Positions 55,337 to 63,060 of a stretch of 64,000 nt of DNA are shown piece after piece. The notes below the pieces were generated by a model. It saw nothing but the letters and a program-made list of their open reading frames with translations, was not told where the DNA came from and searched no databases. Source of the DNA: Bradyrhizobium sp. 149 (lineage in GTDB: Bacteria; Pseudomonadota; Alphaproteobacteria; Rhizobiales; Xanthobacteraceae); contig NZ_JADPKK010000012.1 of NCBI RefSeq assembly GCF_023073915.1, forward strand, positions 62,001-126,000, written 5' to 3'. Position numbers and translations under genes: made by a program. Every line of letters starts with the position of its first letter. Position 1 is the stretch's first letter.

Positions 55337-55582
55337 TGGGGTGGTCCTGTGGGGTAACCTGGGGAGGGGTGCGAGGAGGCTCTGAAATGCGGACGCGAGA
55401 AGGTAAGGTCCGCAGGTCTGGCAAGGAGAGCGCCGGTGAGGCTTCAAACCTGATGGGGTGTCCGGCCTCTGGAAAGCTCAGACACAACCACATCCGCCTG
55501 CGTTGGGTGGGATTTTGCTAATATAGAAAATCGCCTCACACTCCGCAAGCCGAAGCGCTGAGCGATCGTTCGCGATCCTTGC

Positions 55583-56017
55583 CTAGAACGGCTTCACGAT
55601 CACCATGATGACGATCAAAATCATCAAGGCGGTGGGTACCTCGTTGATAATCCGATAGAATTTCTGGCTTCGGGGACGCCGGTCCGCGGCGAAATCCTTC
55701 AGCCAGCGCGAAAAAAAGCCGTGGACCGCCGACATCGCCAGGACCAGTGCCAGTTTTACGTGCAGCCAGCCGAAGGTGAACCAGTGGCCGGCCCAAGCGA
55801 GATAGAGCCCGGCGAGCCAGGTGACGATCATGGCGGGGTTGATGATCGCCTTGAACAGCCGCCGCTCCATGATCTTGAACGTTTCCGACTGCTTCGAGCC
55901 GATTTCGGCCTCGCAATGATAAACGAACAGCCTTGGCAGATAGAGCATGCCCGCCATCCACGAGATGACGGCGATCACATGCAGCGCCTTGATCCAGAGA
56001 TAGACGTCTTCGAACAT
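55583..56017 (-). CDS. hemJ: Protoporphyrinogen oxidase HemJ (CopD-like membrane protein)
   Basis: A 144-residue membrane protein with four helices. The conserved His13 in KALHVIAVISWMAGMLYLPR and the RLFKAIINPAMIVTWLAGLYL segment are typical of HemJ, which oxidises protoporphyrinogen IX in heme synthesis and binds heme itself. LHVKLALVLAMSAVHGFF and SQKFYRIINEVPT also fit. No hemE or hemH lies next to it here. It is the last minus-strand gene before the candidate origin. Confidence 0.9.
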   Translation of the reverse strand: MFEDVYLWIKALHVIAVISWMAGMLYLPRLFVYHCEAEIGSKQSETFKIMERRLFKAIINPAMIVTWLAGLYLAWAGHWFTFGWLHVKLALVLAMSAVHGFFSRWLKDFAADRRPRSQKFYRIINEVPTALMILIVIMVIVKPF

Positions 56018-56472
56018 GTTTCGCGTCCGGATTTCTGCCGAGGCATGGGAACTGGGGATAGTAAGAACCCGTTAAGGTCTTGCCTGCACACTTATCCGTC
56101 CGTAGCGCCCTTCTCCAATAAGAATCTTAGATTCTTAAGGTTTGAGTTTATGTGACGGTGAATTGGACTCACAAGATTCCATCCGCCCGTTCACACGCGC
56201 TTGTTCACATCCATCAACATATCCCTGATCGCTCTGGCCGCTTTCGATAAGTCGGTCAGCTTCAAAGGCTTGCGCGTTTCTGTCCGCAGCTTATCAAGGG
56301 AGTTATCGACGCAATCCCGTTTCCCTTTCGGCAGGGTGTCGAACTTGTTCTCACGGGCAGTGGTGTGAAGAAAATTGCCAGTTGTCCCGCCCCCGCTGTC
56401 GCACATCCCTTTCCGAGCGGTTAAGGTCCACAGAAATCCACAAACCACACCGCCTTCATACAAAGGGCTTTT
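56018..56472. other. oriC: Candidate chromosomal replication origin (oriC) region
   Basis: A 455-bp gap between hemJ (minus) and ppsR (plus). Gene direction changes here: seven minus-strand genes end before it and plus-strand genes begin after it. DnaA-like boxes are degenerate: TTGTTCACA (56201-56209), AAATCCACA (56434-56442), TTATCCGTC (56092-56100) and TTATCGACG (56312-56320). GTTAAGGTC occurs at 56071-56079 and 56420-56428, and CTTAAGGTTT near 56135, resembling CtrA half sites. In Caulobacter the origin lies beside the homologue of the downstream gene. No perfect TTATCCACA is present, so this is an inference. Confidence 0.5.
56191..56406 (-). CDS. Possible 71-residue protein in the origin region
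   Basis: A minus-strand frame (ATG 56404-56406, stop 56191) with mixed composition. The C-terminal half, LKLTDLSKAARAIRDMLMDV, is amphipathic and helical. Codon use is less GC3-biased than neighbours (for example ACT, TTA, AGA). No family recognised and no clear ribosome-binding site. It overlaps the candidate origin, so it may be a chance open frame. Confidence 0.3.
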   Translation of the reverse strand: MCDSGGGTTGNFLHTTARENKFDTLPKGKRDCVDNSLDKLRTETRKPLKLTDLSKAARAIRDMLMDVNKRV

Positions 56473-57312
56473 GTGCCGACCTCGAGCAATTATTTCCATC
56501 TGCACCTCGTCTCCGATTCCACCGGTGAGACGCTGATCACGGTCGCGCGCGCCGTCGCCGCCCAGTACGCCAATGTCACCCCGGTCGAGCACGTCTATCC
56601 GCTGGTGCGCAGCCAGAAACAGCTCGATCGCGTGCTCGATGAGATCGAGGAGGCGCCGGGAATCGTGCTGTTCACGTTGCTCGAGAAGGATCTGGTCGCC
56701 AGGCTCGAGGACAAGTGCAAGGGGATCAATGTTCCGAGCCTGTCGATCATCGGCCCGGTGATGCAATTGTTCGAGGCGTATCTCGGAGCTGCCACGACCG
56801 GCCGGGTCGGCGCCCAGCACGTGCTCAATGCCGAATACTTCAAGCGCATCGACGCACTGAACTACACGATGATCCATGACGACGGCCAGCACGTCGAAGG
56901 GCTCGACGACGCGGACGTGGTGCTCGTCGGTGTCTCCCGCACTTCCAAGACACCCACATCGATTTATCTCGCCAATCGCGGCATCCGTACTGCCAACGTG
57001 CCGCTGGTTCCGGGCATTCCGGTGCCCTCACAATTGGAAACGTTGACACGACCGCTGGTGGTGAGCCTGCATGCGACGCCGGAACGCTTGATCCAGGTGC
57101 GCCAGAACCGCCTGCTTTCCATGGGCGCCGATTCCAGCAGCGACACCTATACCGACAGACAGTCAGTCGCCGAGGAGGTCGCGTTTGCCCGCAAGCTGAG
57201 TGCCAAGCACGATTGGCCGCTGCTCGACGTCACGCGGCGCTCGATCGAGGAAACCGCCGCGGCGATCATGAAACTCTACAGCGATCGCCAGCGTAACCGG
57301 CCTTCTGAATAG
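56473..57312 (+). CDS. ppsR: Pyruvate, phosphate dikinase regulatory protein (DUF299 kinase/phosphorylase)
   Basis: A 279-residue ADP-dependent kinase/Pi-dependent phosphorylase that switches pyruvate phosphate dikinase or PEP synthetase. The family start is [20 protein letters not shown] and the nucleotide-binding motif is [21 protein letters not shown]. The GTG at 56473 has AAAGGG upstream. It is the first plus-strand gene after the strand switch, next to maf, coaE and dnaQ. Confidence 0.93.
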   Translation: MPTSSNYFHLHLVSDSTGETLITVARAVAAQYANVTPVEHVYPLVRSQKQLDRVLDEIEEAPGIVLFTLLEKDLVARLEDKCKGINVPSLSIIGPVMQLFEAYLGAATTGRVGAQHVLNAEYFKRIDALNYTMIHDDGQHVEGLDDADVVLVGVSRTSKTPTSIYLANRGIRTANVPLVPGIPVPSQLETLTRPLVVSLHATPERLIQVRQNRLLSMGADSSSDTYTDRQSVAEEVAFARKLSAKHDWPLLDVTRRSIEETAAAIMKLYSDRQRNRPSE

Positions 57313-57339
57313 TCTTGGGAATTGAATAGTCTTGGGAAT
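57306..57339 (+). repeat. Tandem 17-bp duplication at the end of ppsR
   Basis: TGAATAGTCTTGGGAAT occurs twice without a gap (57306-57322 and 57323-57339). The first copy holds the ppsR stop codon. Confidence 0.9.
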
Positions 57340-57347
57340 AATTTGCG

Positions 57348-57956
57348 ATGGGTCTGTGGCTCGGCAAATCTTCGTTGATCCTGGCCTCGCAGAGCAGCGC
57401 GCGAAAGATGCTGCTCGCCAATGCCGGGCTCGAGTTCAAGGCGATCACGGCCGACATCGACGAGCGCGGTACGCAGGCCGCCTCCGGGCTCTCAAGTCCG
57501 CGCGAGATCGCCCTGCTGCTGGCGTGCGAAAAGGCAAAGGCAGTCTCGGCCCATCACGCTGGAAGCTATGTCATCGGTGCGGATCAAACGCTGGCGCTCG
57601 GCGATCGCCTCTTCAACAAGCCTGCCGGCCGTTCCCAGGCGTTGGCGCAACTGCGCGATCTCTCCGGCCACAGTCATGAGCTGAATTCCGCCGTGGCGAT
57701 CGCACGCGATGGCGAGATCATCTTCGAAGACGTCTCGGTCGCGCGCCTGGCCATGCGGCAAATGAGCGAGGCCGAGCTTTCGGCCTATCTCGACACCGCC
57801 GGCGATGCCGTCACCACCAGCGTCGGCGGCTATCAGCTCGAAAGCCTGGGGATCCATTTGTTCGAGCGCATTGAAGGCGACCACTTCACCATTCTCGGCC
57901 TGCCGCTGCTGCCGCTGCTTGCGTTCCTGCGGCGCGAGCGGCTAATTGCGGTGTGA
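57348..57956 (+). CDS. Maf family nucleotide pyrophosphatase
   Basis: A 202-residue Maf/HAM1-superfamily protein. It starts MGLWLGKSSLILASQSSARK, and AGSYVIGADQTLALGDRLFNKP is the conserved catalytic region with Asp. Family members hydrolyse modified or canonical NTPs and affect septum formation when overproduced. It lies 35 bp after ppsR and 22 bp before coaE, so an operon is likely. Confidence 0.93.
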   Translation: MGLWLGKSSLILASQSSARKMLLANAGLEFKAITADIDERGTQAASGLSSPREIALLLACEKAKAVSAHHAGSYVIGADQTLALGDRLFNKPAGRSQALAQLRDLSGHSHELNSAVAIARDGEIIFEDVSVARLAMRQMSEAELSAYLDTAGDAVTTSVGGYQLESLGIHLFERIEGDHFTILGLPLLPLLAFLRRERLIAV

Positions 57957-57978
57957 ATGATAGTATGGCTGCGCGCTG

Positions 57979-58602
57979 ATGCGGATCCTAGGACTGACCG
58001 GCTCGATCGGGATGGGCAAATCCACCACCGCCAAATTGTTCGCGGAGGCCGGCGTCCCCGTCTACGATGCCGATGCGGCCGTCCATCAGCTCTATGAGGG
58101 CGAGGCTGCGCCCGCGATCGAGGCCGCCTTCCCCGGTACCACCGCGAATGGCAAGGTCGATCGGCCGAAACTGTCGGCGCGTGTGGTGCACGATGCTGCC
58201 GCGATCAAGCAGCTCGAGCAGATCGTCCATCCGATGCTCGGCGCTTCCCGGAAAAAGTTCTTCGCCGACGCGGAAGCGGCCAACGCGCCGGTCGTGGTGC
58301 TGGACATCCCGCTGTTGTTCGAGACCGGCGGCGAGACGCGGGTGGATGCCGTGGTCGTCGTGACGGCGTCGCCGGAACTGCAGCGCGAGCGGGTGCTGGC
58401 GCGCGGCACGATGGACGAGGCCAAGCTCGACGCCATCATCGCCAAGCAGACGCCCGACGCGGAAAAGCGCAAGCGCGCCGATTTCGTGGTGGATACGTCA
58501 CACGGACTCGATCCGGTGCGCGCCCAAATCGCGCACATCCTCGACGAGGTCGTTAAGATGCCGCAGCGGCGACCTGATTCGCCGCCGGACACGGCTTCTT
58601 GA
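57979..58602 (+). CDS. coaE: Dephospho-CoA kinase
   Basis: A 207-residue P-loop kinase for the last step of coenzyme A synthesis. The ATP-binding motif is [20 protein letters not shown], and [14 protein letters not shown] and [14 protein letters not shown] are typical. The ATG at 57979 is 22 bp after the maf stop. In several rhizobia aroE lies between maf and coaE, but not here. Confidence 0.95.
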   Translation: MRILGLTGSIGMGKSTTAKLFAEAGVPVYDADAAVHQLYEGEAAPAIEAAFPGTTANGKVDRPKLSARVVHDAAAIKQLEQIVHPMLGASRKKFFADAEAANAPVVVLDIPLLFETGGETRVDAVVVVTASPELQRERVLARGTMDEAKLDAIIAKQTPDAEKRKRADFVVDTSHGLDPVRAQIAHILDEVVKMPQRRPDSPPDTAS

Positions 58603-58605
58603 ATC

Positions 58606-59322
58606 ATGCGCGAAATCGTTCTCGACACCGAAACCACCGGCCTCGACCCGCTGCGCGGAGATCGCCTGGTCGAAATCGGTTGCGTCGAGATGCTCAATCG
58701 CATGCCGACGGGGCAGAGCTTCCACGTCTACATCAATCCCGAAAGGGACATGCCGGCGGAAGCCTTTGCGGTGCACGGACTGTCGGCCGAGTTTCTGGCG
58801 ACCAAGCAGCTGTTTCACGAGATCGTCGACGAGTTTCTGGAGTTCATCGGCGACGCGCCGCTGGTGATCCACAACGCCTCGTTCGACATCAGCTTCATCA
58901 ACGCCGAGTTGGACCGGATCAAGCGCGCGGCGATCCCGCGTGAGCGGCTGGTCGATACGCTGCTGCTGGCGCGGCGCAAGCATCCCGGCGTGTCGAACCG
59001 GCTCGACGATCTCTGCTCGCGCTATGCGATCGACAATTCACGCCGCACCAAGCACGGCGCATTGCTCGACGCCGAGTTGCTTGCGGAAGTCTATGTGGAT
59101 CTGGTCGGGGCGCGGCAATCGCAGCTGCTGCTGGCTTCCGAATCCGAGGAAACTCGCGCCAACGGGGCTGCCGATGCGCCACGGCGGCAGCGGCCGGCGC
59201 CGCTCACACCGCGGATTTCAGACGCCGAGCGCGAAGCCCACCGGGCCTTCATCGCAACGCTCGGCGACAAGGCGATCTGGAACGAGTTCCTGCCCGTTCC
59301 AGCCGCCCTTTCGGCCGGTTAG
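58606..59322 (+). CDS. dnaQ: DNA polymerase III subunit epsilon
   Basis: A 238-residue proofreading 3'-5' exonuclease. Exo I is [21 protein letters not shown] (Asp7 and Glu9), Exo II is [14 protein letters not shown], and Exo III has [17 protein letters not shown] with the catalytic His and Asp. It starts three bases after the coaE stop, so it is cotranscribed. Its stop overlaps the secB stop by a few bases (convergent). Confidence 0.96.
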   Translation: MREIVLDTETTGLDPLRGDRLVEIGCVEMLNRMPTGQSFHVYINPERDMPAEAFAVHGLSAEFLATKQLFHEIVDEFLEFIGDAPLVIHNASFDISFINAELDRIKRAAIPRERLVDTLLLARRKHPGVSNRLDDLCSRYAIDNSRRTKHGALLDAELLAEVYVDLVGARQSQLLLASESEETRANGAADAPRRQRPAPLTPRISDAEREAHRAFIATLGDKAIWNEFLPVPAALSAG

Positions 59323-59801
59323 GCCTGACCGCTCGGCTGAGCGGCCATTTGCCGCTCCATGTTCTGACGATAGAGACCGACGAAGTCGACCGGATCCAGC
59401 ATCAGGGGCGGGAACCCGCCGTCGCGCACGGCAGTCGCAATGATCTCGCGGGCGAACGGGAACAGCAGGCGCGGGCATTCGATCATGACCAGCGGATGCA
59501 GATTGTCCTTCGGCACGTTGGAGATGCGGAACACGCCGGCATAAGCGAGTTCGAACGAGAACATGATCTTGCCGGCGGTCTCGGCCTTGCCTTCGACCGA
59601 CAACGTCACCTCGAACTCCTGTTCGCTGAGGTTATTGGCGCTGACATTGATCTGGATGTTGATCTGGGGCGGCTGGCTCTGCTGCTGGAGCGAGCTGGGC
59701 GCGTTCGGATTTTCGAACGAGAGGTCCTTGGTATATTGCGCCAGGACGTTGAGCTGGGGAGCCTGGGCCGCCTCGGGAGGGGTGCCGTTACCGTTGGTCA
59801 T
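59319..59801 (-). CDS. secB: Protein-export chaperone SecB
   Basis: A 160-residue tetrameric cytoplasmic chaperone that holds unfolded precursors and passes them to Sec[31 protein letters not shown] and the [37 protein letters not shown] stretch (here quoted in parts: [20 protein letters not shown]) are family hallmarks. The length is normal. It is the only minus-strand gene between 56473 and 63008. Confidence 0.96.
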   Translation of the reverse strand: MTNGNGTPPEAAQAPQLNVLAQYTKDLSFENPNAPSSLQQQSQPPQINIQINVSANNLSEQEFEVTLSVEGKAETAGKIMFSFELAYAGVFRISNVPKDNLHPLVMIECPRLLFPFAREIIATAVRDGGFPPLMLDPVDFVGLYRQNMERQMAAQPSGQA

Positions 59802-60218
59802 TAGAGTGTCTCCTTACCCGATCGGGGCTGAATTTCGCGGCGGTTGGCTAACATGAGGGCGCCTCGTTCCACAAGGACGAACGGCCCCGGATGGGGAATT
59901 CCGGCCGCGCCCACAACTGTGACGTTCACCTGCCCGGTCCAGTGAAACTGCGCCTTAAACGATTGAAGATGCGCGATTTCCGGGCAGGATCCGGTTTCCC
60001 CTTAAGCATAAAACGCGCTACACTCGGTGCTGTGCCAAAAGGCGCCATTGGCCGGGCAAGATTTCGTGCCTACATCCCACGGACCTGACGCGCGGACCTA
60101 AAACGGTGATGTAGACTTGCCGTTTCCGTGTGGAACGGTCTACTGGCCGGATCGATTTCCCGGCAACGACCCCTTCGGGACGGCCCCTTTCTACAGAAGA
60201 CCAGAAAGCGAATACGAC
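59802..60218. other. 417-bp gap between secB and the Tim44-domain gene
   Basis: Contains divergent promoters for secB (minus) and the Tim44-domain gene (plus). A 65-codon plus-strand frame at 59891-60088 is Arg-rich without a ribosome-binding site. In many alphaproteobacteria an fxsA gene lies near here; none is visible. Confidence 0.45.
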
Positions 60219-60914
60219 GTGGACATCTACACCATTATCTTCCTGGCGCTGGCGGTCTTCATCTTTCTGAGGCTGCGCAGCGTGCTGGGGCAGCGCACGG
60301 GCAACGAGCGGCCACCGTTCGACCGCAACGCGCTCCAGGGCGCCCAGGACAAGAACGTCGTCACCATGCCGGGCAAGGTCATCGATCAGGCCCCGTTGGC
60401 GCCGACGGCCGAGCCGACCCCGCCCTCCGACCGTTGGAAGGGCCTGACCGAGCCCGGCACCGTGCTCGCTCAGGGTCTCGACGCCATCGTCGAAAAGGAT
60501 TCCACCTTCGATCCGCGCCATTTCATCTCCGGCGCTCGCGGCGCCTATGAGATGATCGTGCTGGCCTTTGCCAATGGCGACCGGCGCGCGCTCCGCGATC
60601 TGTTGTCGTCGGAGGTCTATGAAAGCTTCGACGCCGCGATCAAGGAGCGCGAGAAGAACGAGCAGAAGACCGAGACGCGCTTTGTCTCGATCGACAAGGC
60701 CGAGCTCGTCGGCGCCGAGCTGCGCGACCGCACCGCCCAGCTCACGATCCGCTTCGTCTCGCAGATGATCTCGGCCACCCGAGACAAGGCCGGCAACATC
60801 GTCGACGGCAGCGCCGACACCGTCGCCGACATCACCGACATCTGGACTTTCGCCCGCGACATCACCTCTCGCGATCCGAACTGGAAGCTGGTTGGCACCG
60901 GAAGCGCGACTTAA
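60219..60914 (+). CDS. Tim44/TimA-domain membrane-anchored protein
   Basis: A 231-residue protein. It has an N-terminal membrane anchor (IYTIIFLALAVFIFLRLRSVLG), a Pro/Ala-rich linker (about 25-75), and a C-terminal Tim44-like domain: FDPRHFISGARGAYEMIVLAF, LRDLLSSEVYESFDAAIKER and ITDIWTFARDITSRDPNWKL. In mitochondria Tim44 links Hsp70 to the import channel; in bacteria the role is unclear. I chose the GTG at 60219 (VDIYTIIF) because the anchor then begins directly. Its end overlaps mltA by 23 bp. Confidence 0.88.
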   Translation: MDIYTIIFLALAVFIFLRLRSVLGQRTGNERPPFDRNALQGAQDKNVVTMPGKVIDQAPLAPTAEPTPPSDRWKGLTEPGTVLAQGLDAIVEKDSTFDPRHFISGARGAYEMIVLAFANGDRRALRDLLSSEVYESFDAAIKEREKNEQKTETRFVSIDKAELVGAELRDRTAQLTIRFVSQMISATRDKAGNIVDGSADTVADITDIWTFARDITSRDPNWKLVGTGSAT

Positions 60915-62418
60915 GGCTTTCCTCAAGACCAGCGCGACGGCGCTTTGCGCAGGTGTCGTCGCGCTGTCGTCGTTTTCGCTCGGCGCCGAGGCGGCGCGGC
61001 GCCACTATCGCAGCCATCACCATCATCTCCCGGAATTGCCCGCCGCGCCGCTACGGGCCTTGCCGTATCCGCAGCTTCCCCTGCCGCTCGAAATTGCCGG
61101 CGCGCAATATCTGCCGCTGGCCTGGGCCGACGTGAAGGGCTGGAGCGACGACGATCATCTCGCCGCCTACAAGACCTTTCGCGCGAGCTGCCGTCCGATC
61201 AACGCGCAGACCGGCGCTCCCGAACCCAAGGCTTTGGGCGCCTCGCTGAGCGAACCCTGCCGGGTCGCCAAATCGCTCGAGCTGACCGACGACGCCAGGG
61301 CCAAGACCTTCTTCGAGGAGAATTTTGCGCCGCTGCGGATCTCGCGCCTCGGCGAGCCCGACGGTTTCGTCACCGGCTATTACGAGCCGGTGCTGGAGGG
61401 ATCGCGCACGCAGACCGACGTCTACAACGTGCCGGTCTATCGCCGCCCCTCGAACCTGTTCGTGCGCGGCTACAAGCAGGATTCGGTCAGCCTGCCCAAC
61501 AAGGGCCCGGTGTATCGCAAGATCGGGCGCCGCAAGCTCGTGCCCTATTACGACCGCGCCGAGATCGAGGACGGCAAGATCGCCGGCCGCGGACTGGAGA
61601 TTGCCTGGCTGAAGGACCCGACCGACCTGCTGTTCGCCCAGATCCAGGGCTCGGCTCGGATCAAGTTCGACGACGGCGGCACGGTCCGGCTCAATTACGA
61701 CGCCTATAACGGCTATCCCTACACGGCGGTCGGTCGCATCCTGATCGAGCGCGGCATCATTCCGAAAGAAGAGATGTCGATGCAGAAGATCAGGGAGTGG
61801 ATGGCGCAGACGCCGGATGGTGCCAAGGAGCTGCGGCGCCAGAACCGCTCGTACATCTTCTTCCGCGAGGTCAATCTCTCCGACAAGGAGGAGGCGGTCG
61901 GCGCGCAAGGTATTCCGCTGACGGCCGGCCGCTCGATCGCGGTCGACAAATCGCTCCATGTCTACGGCACTCCGTTCTTCATCGAGGGCGAGCTGCCGAT
62001 CGATTCCGAACGCGCGAAGACGCCGTTCCATCGGTTGATGATCGCGCAGGACACCGGCTCGGCCATTATCGGTCCGGCGCGCGCCGATCTTTATTTCGGC
62101 GCGGGCCAGGAAGCCGGCCGGGTCTCAGGGCGGCTGCGCCATGCCATGCATTTCGTGATGCTGGTGCCGAAGGGCCTCGATCCCACCGCGCGCGGCGCGC
62201 GGCTCCCGGTGCCGGATCCGCGGCCCTCGGAGAAGATCGCAAAGCTGTTTCCGCAAACGGAGCCTGCGAAGTCCGCTGCTCCTGCCGCAGCTGTCGCGCC
62301 GAACAAGAGCGAGACCGTCGCTATCGCCGGCCCGGTGCCGCTGCCGGCGCCGCGTCCCGTGATAGAACCTGTCCGCGAACCGCGCCGGCACCCGAAGAGT
62401 CGTTCCCACCCGCAATGA
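60892..62418 (+). CDS. mltA: Lytic murein transglycosylase A (MltA family)
   Basis: A 508-residue periplasmic enzyme that cleaves peptidoglycan to anhydro-muropeptides. A signal-like segment (TALCAGVVALSSFSLGAEAA) is followed by a His-rich stretch and the MltA domain (GFVTGYYEPVLEGSRTQTDV, LFAQIQGSARIKFDDGGTVR). The 3D domain has MIAQDTGSAIIGPARADLYFG with the catalytic Asp. A Pro/Ala-rich tail follows. The TTG at 60892 overlaps the upstream gene; a later start is possible. Confidence 0.92.
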   Translation: MAPEARLKAFLKTSATALCAGVVALSSFSLGAEAARRHYRSHHHHLPELPAAPLRALPYPQLPLPLEIAGAQYLPLAWADVKGWSDDDHLAAYKTFRASCRPINAQTGAPEPKALGASLSEPCRVAKSLELTDDARAKTFFEENFAPLRISRLGEPDGFVTGYYEPVLEGSRTQTDVYNVPVYRRPSNLFVRGYKQDSVSLPNKGPVYRKIGRRKLVPYYDRAEIEDGKIAGRGLEIAWLKDPTDLLFAQIQGSARIKFDDGGTVRLNYDAYNGYPYTAVGRILIERGIIPKEEMSMQKIREWMAQTPDGAKELRRQNRSYIFFREVNLSDKEEAVGAQGIPLTAGRSIAVDKSLHVYGTPFFIEGELPIDSERAKTPFHRLMIAQDTGSAIIGPARADLYFGAGQEAGRVSGRLRHAMHFVMLVPKGLDPTARGARLPVPDPRPSEKIAKLFPQTEPAKSAAPAAAVAPNKSETVAIAGPVPLPAPRPVIEPVREPRRHPKSRSHPQ

Positions 62419-63008
62419 AGCGATCGTCCCGTCCGCCCGTGCTGGATCCTCCACGTCCCTCGCCGCGCCGGCGCGCGCTCAGCGAGGAAGACCGCGAACT
62501 GTGGGACCTCGTCGCAAAGCAGGTCAAGCCGCTGAGAAAGCATCGCGCGACGAAGCTGCACGCTGCGCCGCGCGCCGCGCCTTCGCCCGCAACGCCTGTC
62601 GCCAAACCCGCGCCGTCCGCGCGGCCATCGGCTGCCGCGTCCGCGCCGCGCGTGGCAAAACCGGCAATGCCGCCTTTGGCGCCGCTCGGCAAGCGCGAGC
62701 GGACAAAACTGTCGCGCGGGCGCAGCGAGATCGAGGCGCGGCTCGATCTGCACGGCATGACCCAGATGCGCGCCCATCGCGCCTTGACCGGCTTCCTGCA
62801 CCGCGCCCATCACGACGGCCTGACCTTCGTGCTCGTCATCACCGGCAAGGGCCGAAGCGGCGGCGAAAGCGGCGTGCTGCGCCGCCAGGTGCCGGAATGG
62901 CTGAGCCTGCCGGAATTCCGCGCCTTCGTCGTGGGATTTGAAGAGGCCGGTATCGGCCATGGCGGCGAGGGCGCGCTTTACGTGCGGATTCGTCGGGCGA
63001 GGTTTTAG
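62415..63008 (+). CDS. Smr (MutS2 C-terminal-like) domain protein
   Basis: A 197-residue protein. The N-terminal half is basic and Pro/Ala-rich. The C-terminal Smr domain has RLDLHGMTQMRAHRALTGFL and VITGKGRSGGESGVLRRQVP, ending FEEAGIGHGGEGALYVRIRR. Smr domains can nick DNA or cut RNA, but the role of this protein is unknown. The ATG at 62415 overlaps the mltA stop (ATGA), so the two are translationally coupled. Confidence 0.92.
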   Translation: MKRSSRPPVLDPPRPSPRRRALSEEDRELWDLVAKQVKPLRKHRATKLHAAPRAAPSPATPVAKPAPSARPSAAASAPRVAKPAMPPLAPLGKRERTKLSRGRSEIEARLDLHGMTQMRAHRALTGFLHRAHHDGLTFVLVITGKGRSGGESGVLRRQVPEWLSLPEFRAFVVGFEEAGIGHGGEGALYVRIRRARF

Positions 63009-63009
63009 G

Positions 63010-63058
63010 GAGCATAATCCGGAAAAGTGGGTAGCGGTTTTCCGACCAGATCATGCTC
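63010..63058. repeat. GAGCATAATCCGGAAAA / TTTTCCGACCAGATCATGCTC dispersed palindrome
   Basis: The left arm GAGCATAATCCGGAAAA (63010-63026) pairs with TTTTCCG and ATCATGCTC in the right arm (63038-63058). The ACCAGATCATGC plus TCCGGAAAAGTGGGTAGCGG sequence is a common intergenic element of Rhizobiales as I recall. It lies between convergent genes and may help end transcription. Confidence 0.75.
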
Positions 63059-63060
63059 AG

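Noticed and set aside
59891..60088. A 65-codon plus-strand frame between secB and the Tim44-domain gene
   Set aside because: Basic composition without hydrophobic core and no ribosome-binding site. It may only be leader sequence.
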